This document shows, piece by piece, positions 1-7,672 of a DNA stretch of 64,000 nucleotides (its first letter is position 1; every line of letters begins with the position of its first letter). The translations under genes were made by a program, and so were the position numbers. Under the pieces are notes generated by a model. That model ran no database searches. It was not told the origin of the DNA and saw only the letters and a list, made by a program, of their open reading frames with translations. Origin of the DNA: Bradyrhizobium sp. 4 (GTDB lineage Bacteria > Pseudomonadota > Alphaproteobacteria > Rhizobiales > Xanthobacteraceae); the NCBI RefSeq assembly GCF_023100905.1, contig NZ_CP064686.1:7342001-7406000 (forward strand), in the 5' to 3' direction.

Positions 1-133
1 GCGCCAGGATGACGATGCGCGTGAACAGCGTCAGGATGAAGATGTTGCCGGAGAGTTGCGAATAGAGCGGCAGCAGCACGAGGCCCGCCAGCATCAGGGC
101 CGTGACGGCCTTGCTCACAGTGAATGACTTCAT
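1..133 (-). CDS. LIV-type ABC transporter permease (LivM-like), 5' part only
   Basis: Only the first 44 codons lie in the window; the gene runs off the left edge. The N-terminus has a short basic start followed by a hydrophobic segment (about residues 9-24), then a second hydrophobic stretch, as in the LivM permease of hydrophobic amino-acid (HAAT) ABC importers. Its ATG overlaps the stop of the preceding permease in an ATGA arrangement, the usual translational coupling of livH and livM. The call rests mainly on this order and on the hydrophobic profile, since the fragment is too short for family motifs. The substrate is unknown. Confidence 0.7.
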   Translation of the reverse strand, partial: MKSFTVSKAVTALMLAGLVLLPLYSQLSGNIFILTLFTRIVILA

Positions 134-1047
134 CGGCGGTTGGCCGGAAACAGCCCCTCCGGCCGCACCACCAGCACGATCGCCATCAGCAGATAGATCA
201 GCATGGACGACAGCGCGGGCGCGGCAGTGGAAGCAGCAGCGCCGCTCAGCACCTGCCGCAACAAATTCGGCAGGAAGGCGCGGCCGAGCGTGTCGATCAT
301 GCCGACGAAGATCGCGGCCAGGAACGCGCCCCGGATCGAACCGATACCGCCGATCACGATGATGACGAAGGCAAGGATCAGGATGTTCTCGCCCATGCCG
401 ATCTGCACGGTGAGGATCGGCGCCTGCATCAACCCGGCAAGACCAGCGAGCGCGGCACCGAGGCCGAACACCAGGGTGTAGAGCAGCTTGATGTTGATGC
501 CGAGCGCGCCGATCATCTCGCGATTGGAGGCGCCGGCGCGGATCAGCATGCCGATGCGGGTACGCATCACGCCGAGATAGAGCAACAGCGCAACCAGCAG
601 CGCCACGACGATGATGGCGAGGCGATAGGCGGGATAGTGAATGCCGGGCAGGATCGGCACCGGCACGGTGAGCCAAGCCGGCAGCGGCAATGCAAGCCCG
701 GCCGGGCCCCAGATCAGCCGCACGGCTTCATTGAAGAACAGGATCAGGCCGAAGGTCGCGAGCACGTGGTCGAGATGGTCGCGTCCGTAGAGGTGCCGCA
801 GCGCGGTCATCTCGAGCACGATGCCGAGCACGAGCGTCGCGCCGAGCGCCAAAAGCGCGCCGAGCAGGAAGCTGCCGGTCCAGGCTGCGAAGGTCGCGGC
901 GAAATAGGCGCCCATCATGTAGAGCGAGCCGTGCGCGAGGTTGACGAGATCCATGATCCCGAACACCAGCGTCAGGCCGGCGGCGAGCAGGAACAGCAGC
1001 AGGCCGAACTGCAAACCGTTCAAGAACTGTTCGACGACGAGCAGCAT
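130..1047 (-). CDS. LIV-type ABC transporter permease (LivH-like)
   Basis: This 305-residue, strongly hydrophobic protein has the LivH hallmarks: an N-terminal GLQFGLLLFLLAAGLTLVFG segment followed by NLAHGSLYMMGAY, a mid-region with several membrane helices, and a C-terminal VLVVRPEGLFP motif. LivH and LivM form the membrane channel of branched-chain or related amino-acid/carboxylate importers. I take the ATG at 1047 because an AAAGAG sequence lies about five bases upstream; a TTG one codon earlier is possible. It overlaps the next permease by four bases. The ATPase and binding-protein genes of this operon are not visible, so the ligand cannot be assigned. Confidence 0.9.
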   Translation of the reverse strand: MLLVVEQFLNGLQFGLLLFLLAAGLTLVFGIMDLVNLAHGSLYMMGAYFAATFAAWTGSFLLGALLALGATLVLGIVLEMTALRHLYGRDHLDHVLATFGLILFFNEAVRLIWGPAGLALPLPAWLTVPVPILPGIHYPAYRLAIIVVALLVALLLYLGVMRTRIGMLIRAGASNREMIGALGINIKLLYTLVFGLGAALAGLAGLMQAPILTVQIGMGENILILAFVIIVIGGIGSIRGAFLAAIFVGMIDTLGRAFLPNLLRQVLSGAAASTAAPALSSMLIYLLMAIVLVVRPEGLFPANRR

Positions 1048-1357
1048 CAAAACTCTTTCAGGCGCACGCAGGTTCGCGCCGATGTTCGAACACGGTCGCC
1101 ATCAGTGAAAGAGCTCCCCCTGCCTGTACAAGGCGGAAAAATGGGTAATGGCAGTATCGTTCCGAGGCAAGAGCGATTCGACACCCAACATGCACTTTGT
1201 TGCATGCCGATGCATCCGATCGATCCTGGCCCTGTAATTTGCCCTGCAAGAAGACTGCCGCGCAGGATGGGTCAACCTGCCGCACCCAAACGGATCACCC
1301 TCCCTCCGTTCCCGGAGAGAGGGTGTGAAATTCGTCGCAACGTATGGATGGAGACCC
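1048..1357. other. Intergenic region between quorum-sensing locus and liv operon
   Basis: I see no convincing gene in these 310 bases. They should hold the promoter of the minus-strand liv operon (start 1047). There is a perfect six-base inverted repeat, CATGCA-CTTTGT-TGCATG, at 1189-1206, about 140 bases upstream of the livH start, which could be an operator. A hairpin at 1297-1324 lies after the last gene of the bjaI transcript. Confidence 0.5.
1297..1324. terminator. Hairpin downstream of bjaI transcript
   Basis: Twelve-base arms, ACCCTCCCTCCG at 1297-1308 and CGGAGAGAGGGT at 1313-1324, pair with one mismatch around a four-base loop. It lies just beyond the stop of the last minus-strand gene of the quorum-sensing locus. 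There is no clear T-run, so it may act as a 3' stabiliser rather than a true intrinsic terminator. The CTCTCC-type stem recurs at 6719, 12183, 14967, 29072 and 32304. Confidence 0.45.
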
Positions 1358-1576
1358 CTAGTGCGACGTCATCTGCCGGGGAAGGTCATCCGGCTCGGCA
1401 AGCACGCTATTGGCTGTCGAGGCCTCCAGCGCCGCCATCCGGAACAGATAGGCGAGCGTCGCCAATCCGGTGTCTTCCGCCATCTGCGCGAGCTCGAGCG
1501 CCATGTCGGACATGTAGCCGAGATTTTCGTCTTTGATCTGCGCCATGATCTGGCTGTCCCGCATCATGTTCGACAT
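1358..1576 (-). CDS. 72-residue protein coupled to the bjaI-like synthase
   Basis: The ATG at 1576 is one base away from the stop of the upstream synthase gene, so the two are almost certainly co-transcribed and translationally coupled. The product begins MSNMMRDSQIMAQIKDENLG and is helical and acidic with hydrophobic heptad-like spacing (LALELAQMAEDTGLATLAYLF-type segment), with no signal peptide and no membrane span. I do not recognise the family. A longer reading frame exists upstream, but it would run back into the synthase gene, and its extra residues look like out-of-frame coding sequence. Its position suggests a role tied to autoinducer synthesis or the quorum response, which is inference only. 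Confidence 0.6.
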   Translation of the reverse strand: MSNMMRDSQIMAQIKDENLGYMSDMALELAQMAEDTGLATLAYLFRMAALEASTANSVLAEPDDLPRQMTSH

Positions 1577-1577
1577 C

Positions 1578-2237
1578 TCAGGCGCTCTTTCGTTGCGCGG
1601 CGGCGAGGCCGCAGAGGTTGGCAAGGGCGATGCAATCGATACGCGGACCGTCCTGTTGGACGACGTTTGTCGTCCCGATACGGTCACACACGGCATCCAG
1701 CGACTCCTGACGGATCTCGATCGTGGCCGCCATCGTCCAGGAATCTTCGACCAGCGCCGGCAATCCCAGCGGCGTGACGATGAATCCGATCTCGTGGAAG
1801 CGCGGCAGCCACCAGGTCTCCATCACAAGAGAGAGACGCTCGATGCCCTGATCGAGACAGAACTCCTGCGCCGCTGCCATCAATTGCCAATTGAACGCGC
1901 CGTCGCGGCGCTCGCGCGAAACGAAGAAACGTGACCACTCCCATACCAGCGGGTTGGAGGGGCAACCGCGCACCGCGGCGAGATGCGGGAAGACCTCGCT
2001 CATCATCGTCGGCTTGGTGGTAGGATAGAGGCGGGAGCCGCCGAGCACCCGGCGATTTTCGAGCGCCAGCAGGTAGACCGCGTCCTCATTGTCGTAGGTA
2101 TCGACCTCGCGGCCATCGGGCTTGCGCAGCGCCTCCCATTTCCGCTCCTCGACAAAAATCTCGTGACGCACCCTGAAATGTTGCTCGAGAACGTCCTCGT
2201 AGAGGTGCCGGTTGGCGGCAGAAATCACATGAATCAT
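1578..2237 (-). CDS. bjaI: Acyl-homoserine-lactone synthase, BjaI-like
   Basis: This 219-residue LuxI-family protein makes an acyl-homoserine lactone from S-adenosylmethionine and an acyl donor. The family's invariant positions are all visible: R24, F28, W34, D46, D49, R69, E100 and R103. It strongly resembles BjaI of Bradyrhizobium, which is known to use isovaleryl-CoA rather than acyl-ACP to give isovaleryl-homoserine lactone; that substrate is inferred from resemblance. The gene lies downstream of a LuxR-type receptor gene on the same strand, the order known for bjaR1-bjaI. A near-perfect 22-base palindrome 56 bases upstream of the start is the expected receptor site. Unlike the receptor, this gene is intact. 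Confidence 0.9.
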   Translation of the reverse strand: MIHVISAANRHLYEDVLEQHFRVRHEIFVEERKWEALRKPDGREVDTYDNEDAVYLLALENRRVLGGSRLYPTTKPTMMSEVFPHLAAVRGCPSNPLVWEWSRFFVSRERRDGAFNWQLMAAAQEFCLDQGIERLSLVMETWWLPRFHEIGFIVTPLGLPALVEDSWTMAATIEIRQESLDAVCDRIGTTNVVQQDGPRIDCIALANLCGLAAAQRKSA

Positions 2238-2292
2238 TTATTCCCCCATTGTTCGAAATAAGGGGAACACTCACGGAAAACGGCCAAAGCGA

Positions 2293-2314
2293 CTATTGGG
2301 AAATTTCCCAGTAG
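2293..2314. promoter_or_regulatory. Candidate lux-type operator upstream of bjaI
   Basis: The arms CTATTGGGAAA and TTTCCCAGTAG form a 22-base inverted repeat with a single mismatched pair; the central 14 bases TGGGAAATTTCCCA are a perfect palindrome. It lies between the receptor stop (2324) and the synthase start (2237), where a LuxR-type regulator would activate bjaI. Size and placement fit a lux box; binding is not shown. Confidence 0.6.
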
Positions 2315-2323
2315 GCGCGGATT

Positions 2324-3051
2324 TCAGGGGGTGATGATTCTGTGGCGGATTGCGATCGCAACCGCATGCGTCCGGTTGACGGCACCAAGTTTGCGCGCGG
2401 CAGTTGCGAGATGCTCTTCGGCGGTGCGCTGCGTGATGTGCAGGATCTCGCCGATTTCCCAAGCCGACTTGCCCTGCGAAGCCCAGGCGAGCACCTCGCG
2501 CTCGCGCGGGGTAAGGCGCATCGATCGATGCGGCGCCGGATCGAGCAATCGGCGAATGTGATCGAAGCCGTACATGCCGATCAGGTGCAGCGCCGGCTTG
2601 CTGCGCGCATTGAGATCGAGGTGAACGCCACCGAGCGAGACGCCGGCCTCGTAGCCGGTCAATCCGTGGATCGGCACGACGAAGCCGCGCGACATACGGA
2701 AATCGGCAGCGCGCCGCATCACCTCCACCGCGCCCGGCTCCAGCTCCGGATCGTACGGCGCCTCGGACCACTCGAAAGGGTTCACCGTCTGCCGGCATTT
2801 GCGGATCACGGGATCGACGCGGTCGTAGCCTTTTGGGTATAGAGGCTGAACCACTCCGCCGGCCACTTCTTGGCGAGCACCATCTGGGAAAAACGCTGAT
2901 CGGGATTCGGCAAGCCGGTTACGATGATGTGCTCGAAGCCGTAGCGCCCGAACGCGGTCGCAAGCGCATCCATGGCGTCCGGAACCTTGGTATAGGCTCC
3001 AAGCCCCTCAATGAAGTCGAGCGCTTCCCGGCCATAATCCACGGCGGACAT
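2324..3051 (-). pseudogene. bjaR: LuxR-family autoinducer receptor, BjaR-like, frameshifted
   Basis: Two overlapping frames together encode one LuxR-type protein of about 242 residues. The first frame (from 3051) supplies residues 1-74 of the ligand-binding domain, including WPAEWFSLYTQK, then hits a stop after seven aberrant residues. The second frame resumes with GYDRVDPVIRKCR and carries the rest of the ligand domain and the C-terminal GerE/LuxR helix-turn-helix (LTPREREVLAWASQGKS). The break is at 2831-2834, a run of four T (A on the coding strand); one extra A would restore the whole frame. As read, the product loses most of the ligand pocket and all of the DNA-binding domain. A homopolymer sequencing error is a real alternative. 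Confidence 0.85.
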
Positions 3052-3216
3052 CGGTGCGTTTCCTGACCCTCGTTATCGCTATAGCACGTCCTGGCGACTG
3101 CCTCAATTCAGCGTTTCCGTAGTTTCCCGGTATCCCATTGACCCCGAAGGCTTAATCTACTTGTGGAAGAAGTGACGTCAAGTTACACCTACAATGTCTG
3201 AAGCGGGGAAACCACG

Positions 3217-3393
3217 ATGGAAGACGAGGACATCGCCCTCAACAGCGTGCTCGGCCTGGAACTCAACCGCGTATTTTTCGCCGTCCGCGAAACGGCAAAC
3301 AAGCAGAAGATCATCGAGTTCGCGCGCGGGGTGCTGCAAAGCGAGCGCACCAAGCCGGTCGAGAGCGCCTCGCCGGAAGGACCGGCGAGCTAG
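3217..3393 (+). CDS. Small hypothetical protein, 58 residues
   Basis: An ATG preceded by AAGCGGGGA at a good distance opens a 58-codon frame beginning MEDEDIALNSVLGLELNRVF and ending in TAG. The product is hydrophilic, with acidic residues at the N-terminus and a central amphipathic helix (ETANKQKIIEFARGVLQSER). It has no signal peptide, cysteine motif or membrane segment. It is divergent from the broken luxR-type gene and upstream of the LysR gene on the same strand. I do not recognise a family; the evidence is the ribosome-binding site and protein-like composition. Confidence 0.45.
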   Translation: MEDEDIALNSVLGLELNRVFFAVRETANKQKIIEFARGVLQSERTKPVESASPEGPAS

Positions 3394-3513
3394 CACGAAG
3401 TTGCGGCAACCGACGCCGCTACAACAGATCCCGCGCCTCCCTGACCGCTGGCCGCCCTTACCGCTGGCTGACATCATGGCTCCCGTGAGATAATCGCCGC
3501 CAAGGATTATCTT

Positions 3514-4464
3514 TTGGATGCCCAAGACATGATGACGCTACGCCAGGTTGAAGTGATCCGTGCCGTGATGGTGACGGGCACGATCGGCGGCGCGGCGAAG
3601 CTGCTGAACGTTTCGGCACCGGGCATCAGCCGCCTCGTCAAATACACCGAGCGCTCGCTCGGCATCCGCTTCTTTCAGCGCCAGAACGGCCGCTATTTCC
3701 CGACGCCGGAAGCCGAGAACATCTTCGAGCAGATCAATGGCGTCTACAAGAAGGTCGACGACCTCTCCGAGATCATCTCCAAGATCGGACGCGGCGGATT
3801 GTCGGAGTTGCGAATCGGCTCGGTGCCGAGCATTTCGCAAGTCATGGTGCCGCGCGCGATCGAGCGGGTCCGGCGACGCTATCCGGATTTGGGCATCGAC
3901 ATCAACATCCTCAAGCTCGAGGAAGCGATCGACTATCTCATGCTCGGCCGCGGCGAGTGCGTGGCGATGAGCTACCGCCTGGAGCATTCCGGGCTCGACT
4001 TCATGCCGCTCGCCTCCGGCGAGCTCTATTGCATCGTGCCGCCGGGCCACGAGCTCGCCGGCCGCAAGCAGGTCTCCGCCGCCGAGATCACCCGCTATCC
4101 GCTGATCGGCATCGATCCCAACGATCCCTACGGGCGGATCATGGCCGAGATCTTCGCGCGCCACCGCCTCGAGTACAACATCACCATCCGCGCCCGCTTC
4201 GGCACCACGGTCTGCGCGCTGGTGAAGGCGGGGCTCGGCATCGCCATCATCGACCAGTTCACGGTGGCCCATGGGGGCTATCCCGGCATCGAGCTGATCA
4301 AGATCACCGAGCCGACGCGATTCGATACCTGTATCGCGGTGAAGCGCGGCGCGCCGCTGTCGCTTCATGTCGAGTATTTCATCGAGGCCCTGCGCGCGGA
4401 GATGCGCGCGGTCGAGCCGTCGCGGGGCAGAAGCAGGGCCGCGCCGCCACGGCGGAAGAGATAA
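3514..4464 (+). CDS. LysR-family transcriptional regulator of the shikimate/quinate operon
   Basis: This 316-residue protein has an N-terminal winged helix-turn-helix (about residues 8-66, with GTIGGAAKLLNVSAPGISRLVKY-type recognition helix) and a C-terminal effector-binding domain (about 95-295), the LysR layout. The TTG at 3514 is a good start because AAGGA lies seven bases upstream; ATG codons at 3529 and 3532 are alternatives. It sits 143 bases upstream of the dehydrogenase-transporter-dehydratase operon, in the same direction, so it probably regulates it in response to a hydroaromatic acid (inference). A TAAC-ATTAC-GTTA element overlaps its stop codon and could be part of a LysR site. 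Confidence 0.88.
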   Translation: MDAQDMMTLRQVEVIRAVMVTGTIGGAAKLLNVSAPGISRLVKYTERSLGIRFFQRQNGRYFPTPEAENIFEQINGVYKKVDDLSEIISKIGRGGLSELRIGSVPSISQVMVPRAIERVRRRYPDLGIDINILKLEEAIDYLMLGRGECVAMSYRLEHSGLDFMPLASGELYCIVPPGHELAGRKQVSAAEITRYPLIGIDPNDPYGRIMAEIFARHRLEYNITIRARFGTTVCALVKAGLGIAIIDQFTVAHGGYPGIELIKITEPTRFDTCIAVKRGAPLSLHVEYFIEALRAEMRAVEPSRGRSRAAPPRRKR

Positions 4465-4607
4465 CATTACGTTAGGTTTGCAGGACAAGAGGGTAATTGT
4501 GTTAGGCCGAGGAAAGGCTATCGTCCCTGGTGGAAGCCCCTTGGAATTGGGCGGATTTCCCCGCTAATGGCCGGGACCAAACGCTCCCAACGAGACGATA
4601 GCGAACC

Positions 4608-5486
4608 ATGTCAAAGCGCGGACCTGCCGCATCCAAAAAACTCCTGACCGGCCTGATCGGCGCACCCATCGCGCATTCCGCCTCCCCTGCCATGCATGAG
4701 CGCGCCGCGGAGGGGCTTGGCCTGCGCGGACATTATCAGCTCATCGAAGTGGCCGGCGCCGATGCGGCCGGGCTCCGGCTGATGCTGGAAGGCGTGCGGC
4801 GGCTCGGCTTTGCCGGCGTCAACGTCACCTTTCCCTACAAGGAGGCAGTGGTCCCGCTGCTCGATGAACTGGCACCGGGTGCGGCCGCGATGGGGGCGGT
4901 CAACACCGTCGTCGCCAGCAACGGCCGGCTGATCGGCCACAACACCGACACGACGGGCTTTGCGCGCGCCGTCGCGCCGCTGCTGGCGGCCTCTGGAAAC
5001 GCGGTCGCTGTGATCGGCACCGGCGGCGTCGGCAAGGCGATCGCCTTTGCGCTGGCGAGCCTTGACGTGGCCGACATCCGCATCTTCGACAGCGAGCCGG
5101 CACGCGCCGAAAAACTCGCCGCACTGCTCGTCAAGCAGGGTGGCGCCAGGGTCGCCGCGAGCGTCGAGGACGCGCTCGATGGCGCAACGGGCCTCGTCAA
5201 CGGCACGCCGGTCGGCATGCTGCCGAACCGGGAAACGCCGGTCGCGCCGACGCTGTTGCGTCAAAACCTGTGGGTCGCCGACGCCGTCTATTCGCCGCTG
5301 ATCACGCCGCTGCTAGCGGCTGCCCAAGCCAAGGGGGCGCGGATCATGACCGGCCGGGAGCTTGCGATCTACCAGGCCGCCGACGCTTTCGAACTGTTCA
5401 CTGGCCTTGCCCCATCCACCGAGATCATGGGAGAGGCATTCGACGAGGTGATGGCGGCACGAAGCCCGGCCTATCACGCAGCGTAA
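4608..5486 (+). CDS. Shikimate/quinate dehydrogenase, NAD-type catabolic AroE paralogue
   Basis: This 292-residue enzyme oxidises shikimate (and possibly quinate) to the 3-dehydro acid. The substrate domain shows SAS (S24, S26), the catalytic lysine K78 in NVTFPYK and D114 in GHNTDTTGF. The nucleotide domain has GTGGVGKA (about 137-144). The end of the second strand reads IFDSEPARAEKLA with Asp at 161, where biosynthetic NADP-dependent AroE has NRT; an acidic residue there is typical of NAD preference and therefore of a degradative role. It is followed by a LIV-type ABC transporter and a 3-dehydroshikimate dehydratase, which supports catabolism. Whether quinate is also a substrate cannot be told from the sequence. 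Confidence 0.85.
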   Translation: MSKRGPAASKKLLTGLIGAPIAHSASPAMHERAAEGLGLRGHYQLIEVAGADAAGLRLMLEGVRRLGFAGVNVTFPYKEAVVPLLDELAPGAAAMGAVNTVVASNGRLIGHNTDTTGFARAVAPLLAASGNAVAVIGTGGVGKAIAFALASLDVADIRIFDSEPARAEKLAALLVKQGGARVAASVEDALDGATGLVNGTPVGMLPNRETPVAPTLLRQNLWVADAVYSPLITPLLAAAQAKGARIMTGRELAIYQAADAFELFTGLAPSTEIMGEAFDEVMAARSPAYHAA

Positions 5487-5543
5487 CCGAAGCGGCCGGA
5501 CACAAGGCCGCGCGTAACATCAAAAGAAATCGGAGGATAGACC

Positions 5544-6674
5544 ATGAAATCGACCATTCTGGCAGGCGCCCTGCTTGCATTCGCGACCGCAACCGGTGTC
5601 CACGCCCAGGCGATCAAGCTCGCCGACGTCGCCGAGCTGTCCGGCGGCGGCGCCACCGTCGGCACCAACTGGAAGAACGGCATCGACCTCGCGATCGAGG
5701 AGATCAACGCCAAGGGCGGCGTGCTCGGCCGCAAGCTCGAAGTCACTCATGCGGACTCGCAATCCAACCCGGGCGTCGCGCGCGCGCAGGTGCAAAAGGC
5801 GCTCGACGCCGAGCCCTATGTGCTGCTCGGACCCGGCTATTCCGGGTCCGTGAAGGTGACGGCGCCGCTGGCGGCCGAGGCCGGCATCGCGCAGATCATG
5901 GGCGGCGAAGCCGCCGAGCTGACGCAAGGCGGAAACAAATTCCTGTTCCGCACCTCGTTCGGCCAGCAATCGTCGATGCCGAAGGTCGCCAAATACATTC
6001 ACGACGACATGAAGGCGAAGTCGGTCGCGGTGGTCTGGGTCAACAATGACTTTGGCCGCGGCGGTCGCGATGTCGTCGTCAAGGAGCTCGACCGGCTCGG
6101 CTCCAAGGTCGTCGCCGATCTCTCCACCGAGGCGGGCCAGGCCGATTTCGCCGCCGACGTCGGCAAGATCAAGGCCGCCAATCCCGACGCCGTGTTCGTC
6201 TATTTGAACGAGGAAGAGAGCGCGCGCATCCTCAAGGAGCTGAAGCGCCAGGGCGTCACCGCGCCGCTGATGGGCGAGACCACGCTGATCGGCCAGAAGG
6301 TGATCGAGCTTGCGGGCGATGCCGCCAACGGCGCGCGCGGCCATGTCGGCCTCACCACCGATGCGCCGGTCGACCTGATCAAGGCGTTTCGCGACAAGTT
6401 CGCGAAGAAGTACAATTACGTGCCCGACCATAACGGGCTGAAAGGCTATCTCGCGGTCTACATGGTGAAGGCCGCCACCGACAAGATGGGCAAGGTCGAT
6501 TCCAAGGCGTTCGCCGACACGCTGCACGGCCTGACCATCAAGGCCGCGGACGAGCCGGGCATCTTGATGGACGTCTCCTTCAGCGACACCGGTGACATCG
6601 ATCGCCAGAGCTTTCTGGTCGAAGTGGTCGAAGGCAAGCAGGTCGTGAAACAGGTGCTGCCGAAGGTGAAGTGA
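5544..6674 (+). CDS. LIV-type ABC transporter substrate-binding protein (probable hydroaromatic acid ligand)
   Basis: This 376-residue periplasmic protein has a cleavable signal peptide ending near ATGVHAQA and a type I periplasmic-binding fold (Peripla_BP_6), opening with IKLADVAELSGGGATVGTNW and containing GPGYSGSVKVTAPLAAEAG. A GGAGG ribosome site precedes the ATG. It is 57 bases after the dehydrogenase and ahead of two permeases and two ATPases. Because the operon ends in shikimate/quinate degradation enzymes, the likely ligand is shikimate, quinate or a related hydroaromatic acid rather than a branched-chain amino acid; this is inference from context. Confidence 0.88.
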   Translation: MKSTILAGALLAFATATGVHAQAIKLADVAELSGGGATVGTNWKNGIDLAIEEINAKGGVLGRKLEVTHADSQSNPGVARAQVQKALDAEPYVLLGPGYSGSVKVTAPLAAEAGIAQIMGGEAAELTQGGNKFLFRTSFGQQSSMPKVAKYIHDDMKAKSVAVVWVNNDFGRGGRDVVVKELDRLGSKVVADLSTEAGQADFAADVGKIKAANPDAVFVYLNEEESARILKELKRQGVTAPLMGETTLIGQKVIELAGDAANGARGHVGLTTDAPVDLIKAFRDKFAKKYNYVPDHNGLKGYLAVYMVKAATDKMGKVDSKAFADTLHGLTIKAADEPGILMDVSFSDTGDIDRQSFLVEVVEGKQVVKQVLPKVK

Positions 6675-6718
6675 GGTCTTTGCCCTTCGCCCGCTTCTTG
6701 CGGAGCGAGATCTTTCGT

Positions 6719-6748
6719 CTCCCTCTCCCGTAAGAATGGGGGAGGGAG
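6719..6748. repeat. Intercistronic CTCTCCC hairpin between binding protein and permease
   Basis: The arms CTCCCTCTCCC and GGGGGAGGGAG pair around GTAAGAAT. It lies in the 122-base gap after the binding-protein gene. Such hairpins after a binding-protein gene commonly stabilise that mRNA segment and lower expression of the downstream permeases; that role is inferred. Confidence 0.5.
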
Positions 6749-6796
6749 AAGAAAGAGAGTGGGGAGAGGGAGAAGACAGCGCGCCGAGAGGGGAAA

Positions 6797-7672
6797 ATGT
6801 CCAATCTGTTCGATCTTCTGGTCGCCGGACTTGCCACCGGCGCGATCTATGCGCTGGTCGCGGTCGGCTTCACGCTGCTGTGGCAGACCTCGCAGACCAT
6901 CAATTTCGCGCAAGGCGAGTTCGTGATGCTGCCGGCGTTCCTGATGCTGGCGGCGATGCATGCCGGCGCGCCGTTCTGGCTCGCGATCATCCTCGGTATC
7001 CTGCTTTCGATGCTCCTGCTCGGCCTCGCCTTCAAGATGCTGCTGGTGGATCCGATGATGCGCCATGGCGTGCTGCCGCTCGCGATCGCGACCATGGCGC
7101 TCGCGATCGGCCTCAAGGAGGCCGTAAAGCAGTTCTTCAGCGCCGAAGCCTCACCCTTCCCCTCAATCGTGCCGACCGGGGACGTCTCCATCCTCGGCCA
7201 TGCCGTCTCGCTGCAAAGCATCGGCGTCCTCGTCCTCGCTATCGTTGCCGTCTTCGGCTTGACCGCGCTTCTCAACCGCACCTCGCTCGGCCACCAGATG
7301 CAGGCGGCGGCGCAGAATCCGACCGTGGCGCGCATCATCGGCGTTCCGGTCGAGCGGATGATTCTCCTGACCTTCCTGATCAACGCGTTCCTGGTCGCTC
7401 TCGCCTCGCTGTTGATCACGCCGATCTATCTCGCGAAATTCACGTCCGGCGAGGTGCTGGGCCAGGCTGCCTTCATCGCCGCGATCGTCGGCGGGTTCAA
7501 TCAGGTGCGCGGCGCGATCGCAGGCGGTCTCCTGATCGGCGTGCTCGACAATCTCGCGGCTGCCTATGTCTCGACGCAGTACCGCGCCGCCGTGCCGATG
7601 ATCTTCCTGATCGCCGTCATCCTGTTCCGGCCGCAGGGCCTGCTCGGTCGCGCCGAGGAGCGGACCGTATGA
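6797..7672 (+). CDS. LIV-type ABC transporter permease LivH-like
   Basis: This 291-residue membrane protein begins MSNLFDLLVAGLATGAIYAL and contains the QTINFAQGEFVMLPAF motif characteristic of LivH, with about eight predicted helices and a terminal ILFRPQGLLG. GAGAGGGG precedes the ATG. The stop overlaps the next permease start as ATGA, indicating coupling. It forms the membrane channel of the operon's importer together with the LivM-like subunit. Confidence 0.92.
   Translation: MSNLFDLLVAGLATGAIYALVAVGFTLLWQTSQTINFAQGEFVMLPAFLMLAAMHAGAPFWLAIILGILLSMLLLGLAFKMLLVDPMMRHGVLPLAIATMALAIGLKEAVKQFFSAEASPFPSIVPTGDVSILGHAVSLQSIGVLVLAIVAVFGLTALLNRTSLGHQMQAAAQNPTVARIIGVPVERMILLTFLINAFLVALASLLITPIYLAKFTSGEVLGQAAFIAAIVGGFNQVRGAIAGGLLIGVLDNLAAAYVSTQYRAAVPMIFLIAVILFRPQGLLGRAEERTV

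Noticed and set aside
2324..2866. The C-terminal part of the bjaR-like gene as an independent short LuxR regulator from a GTG at 2866
   Set aside because: The first 12 residues would be read out of frame from the full gene, and the remaining sequence continues the ligand domain of the upstream frame exactly; a one-base slip explains it better.
6736..7668. A 311-residue N-terminal extension of the LivM-like permease
   Set aside because: It lies in another frame over the livH gene and is not hydrophobic; the permease starts at the ATGA overlap at 7669.
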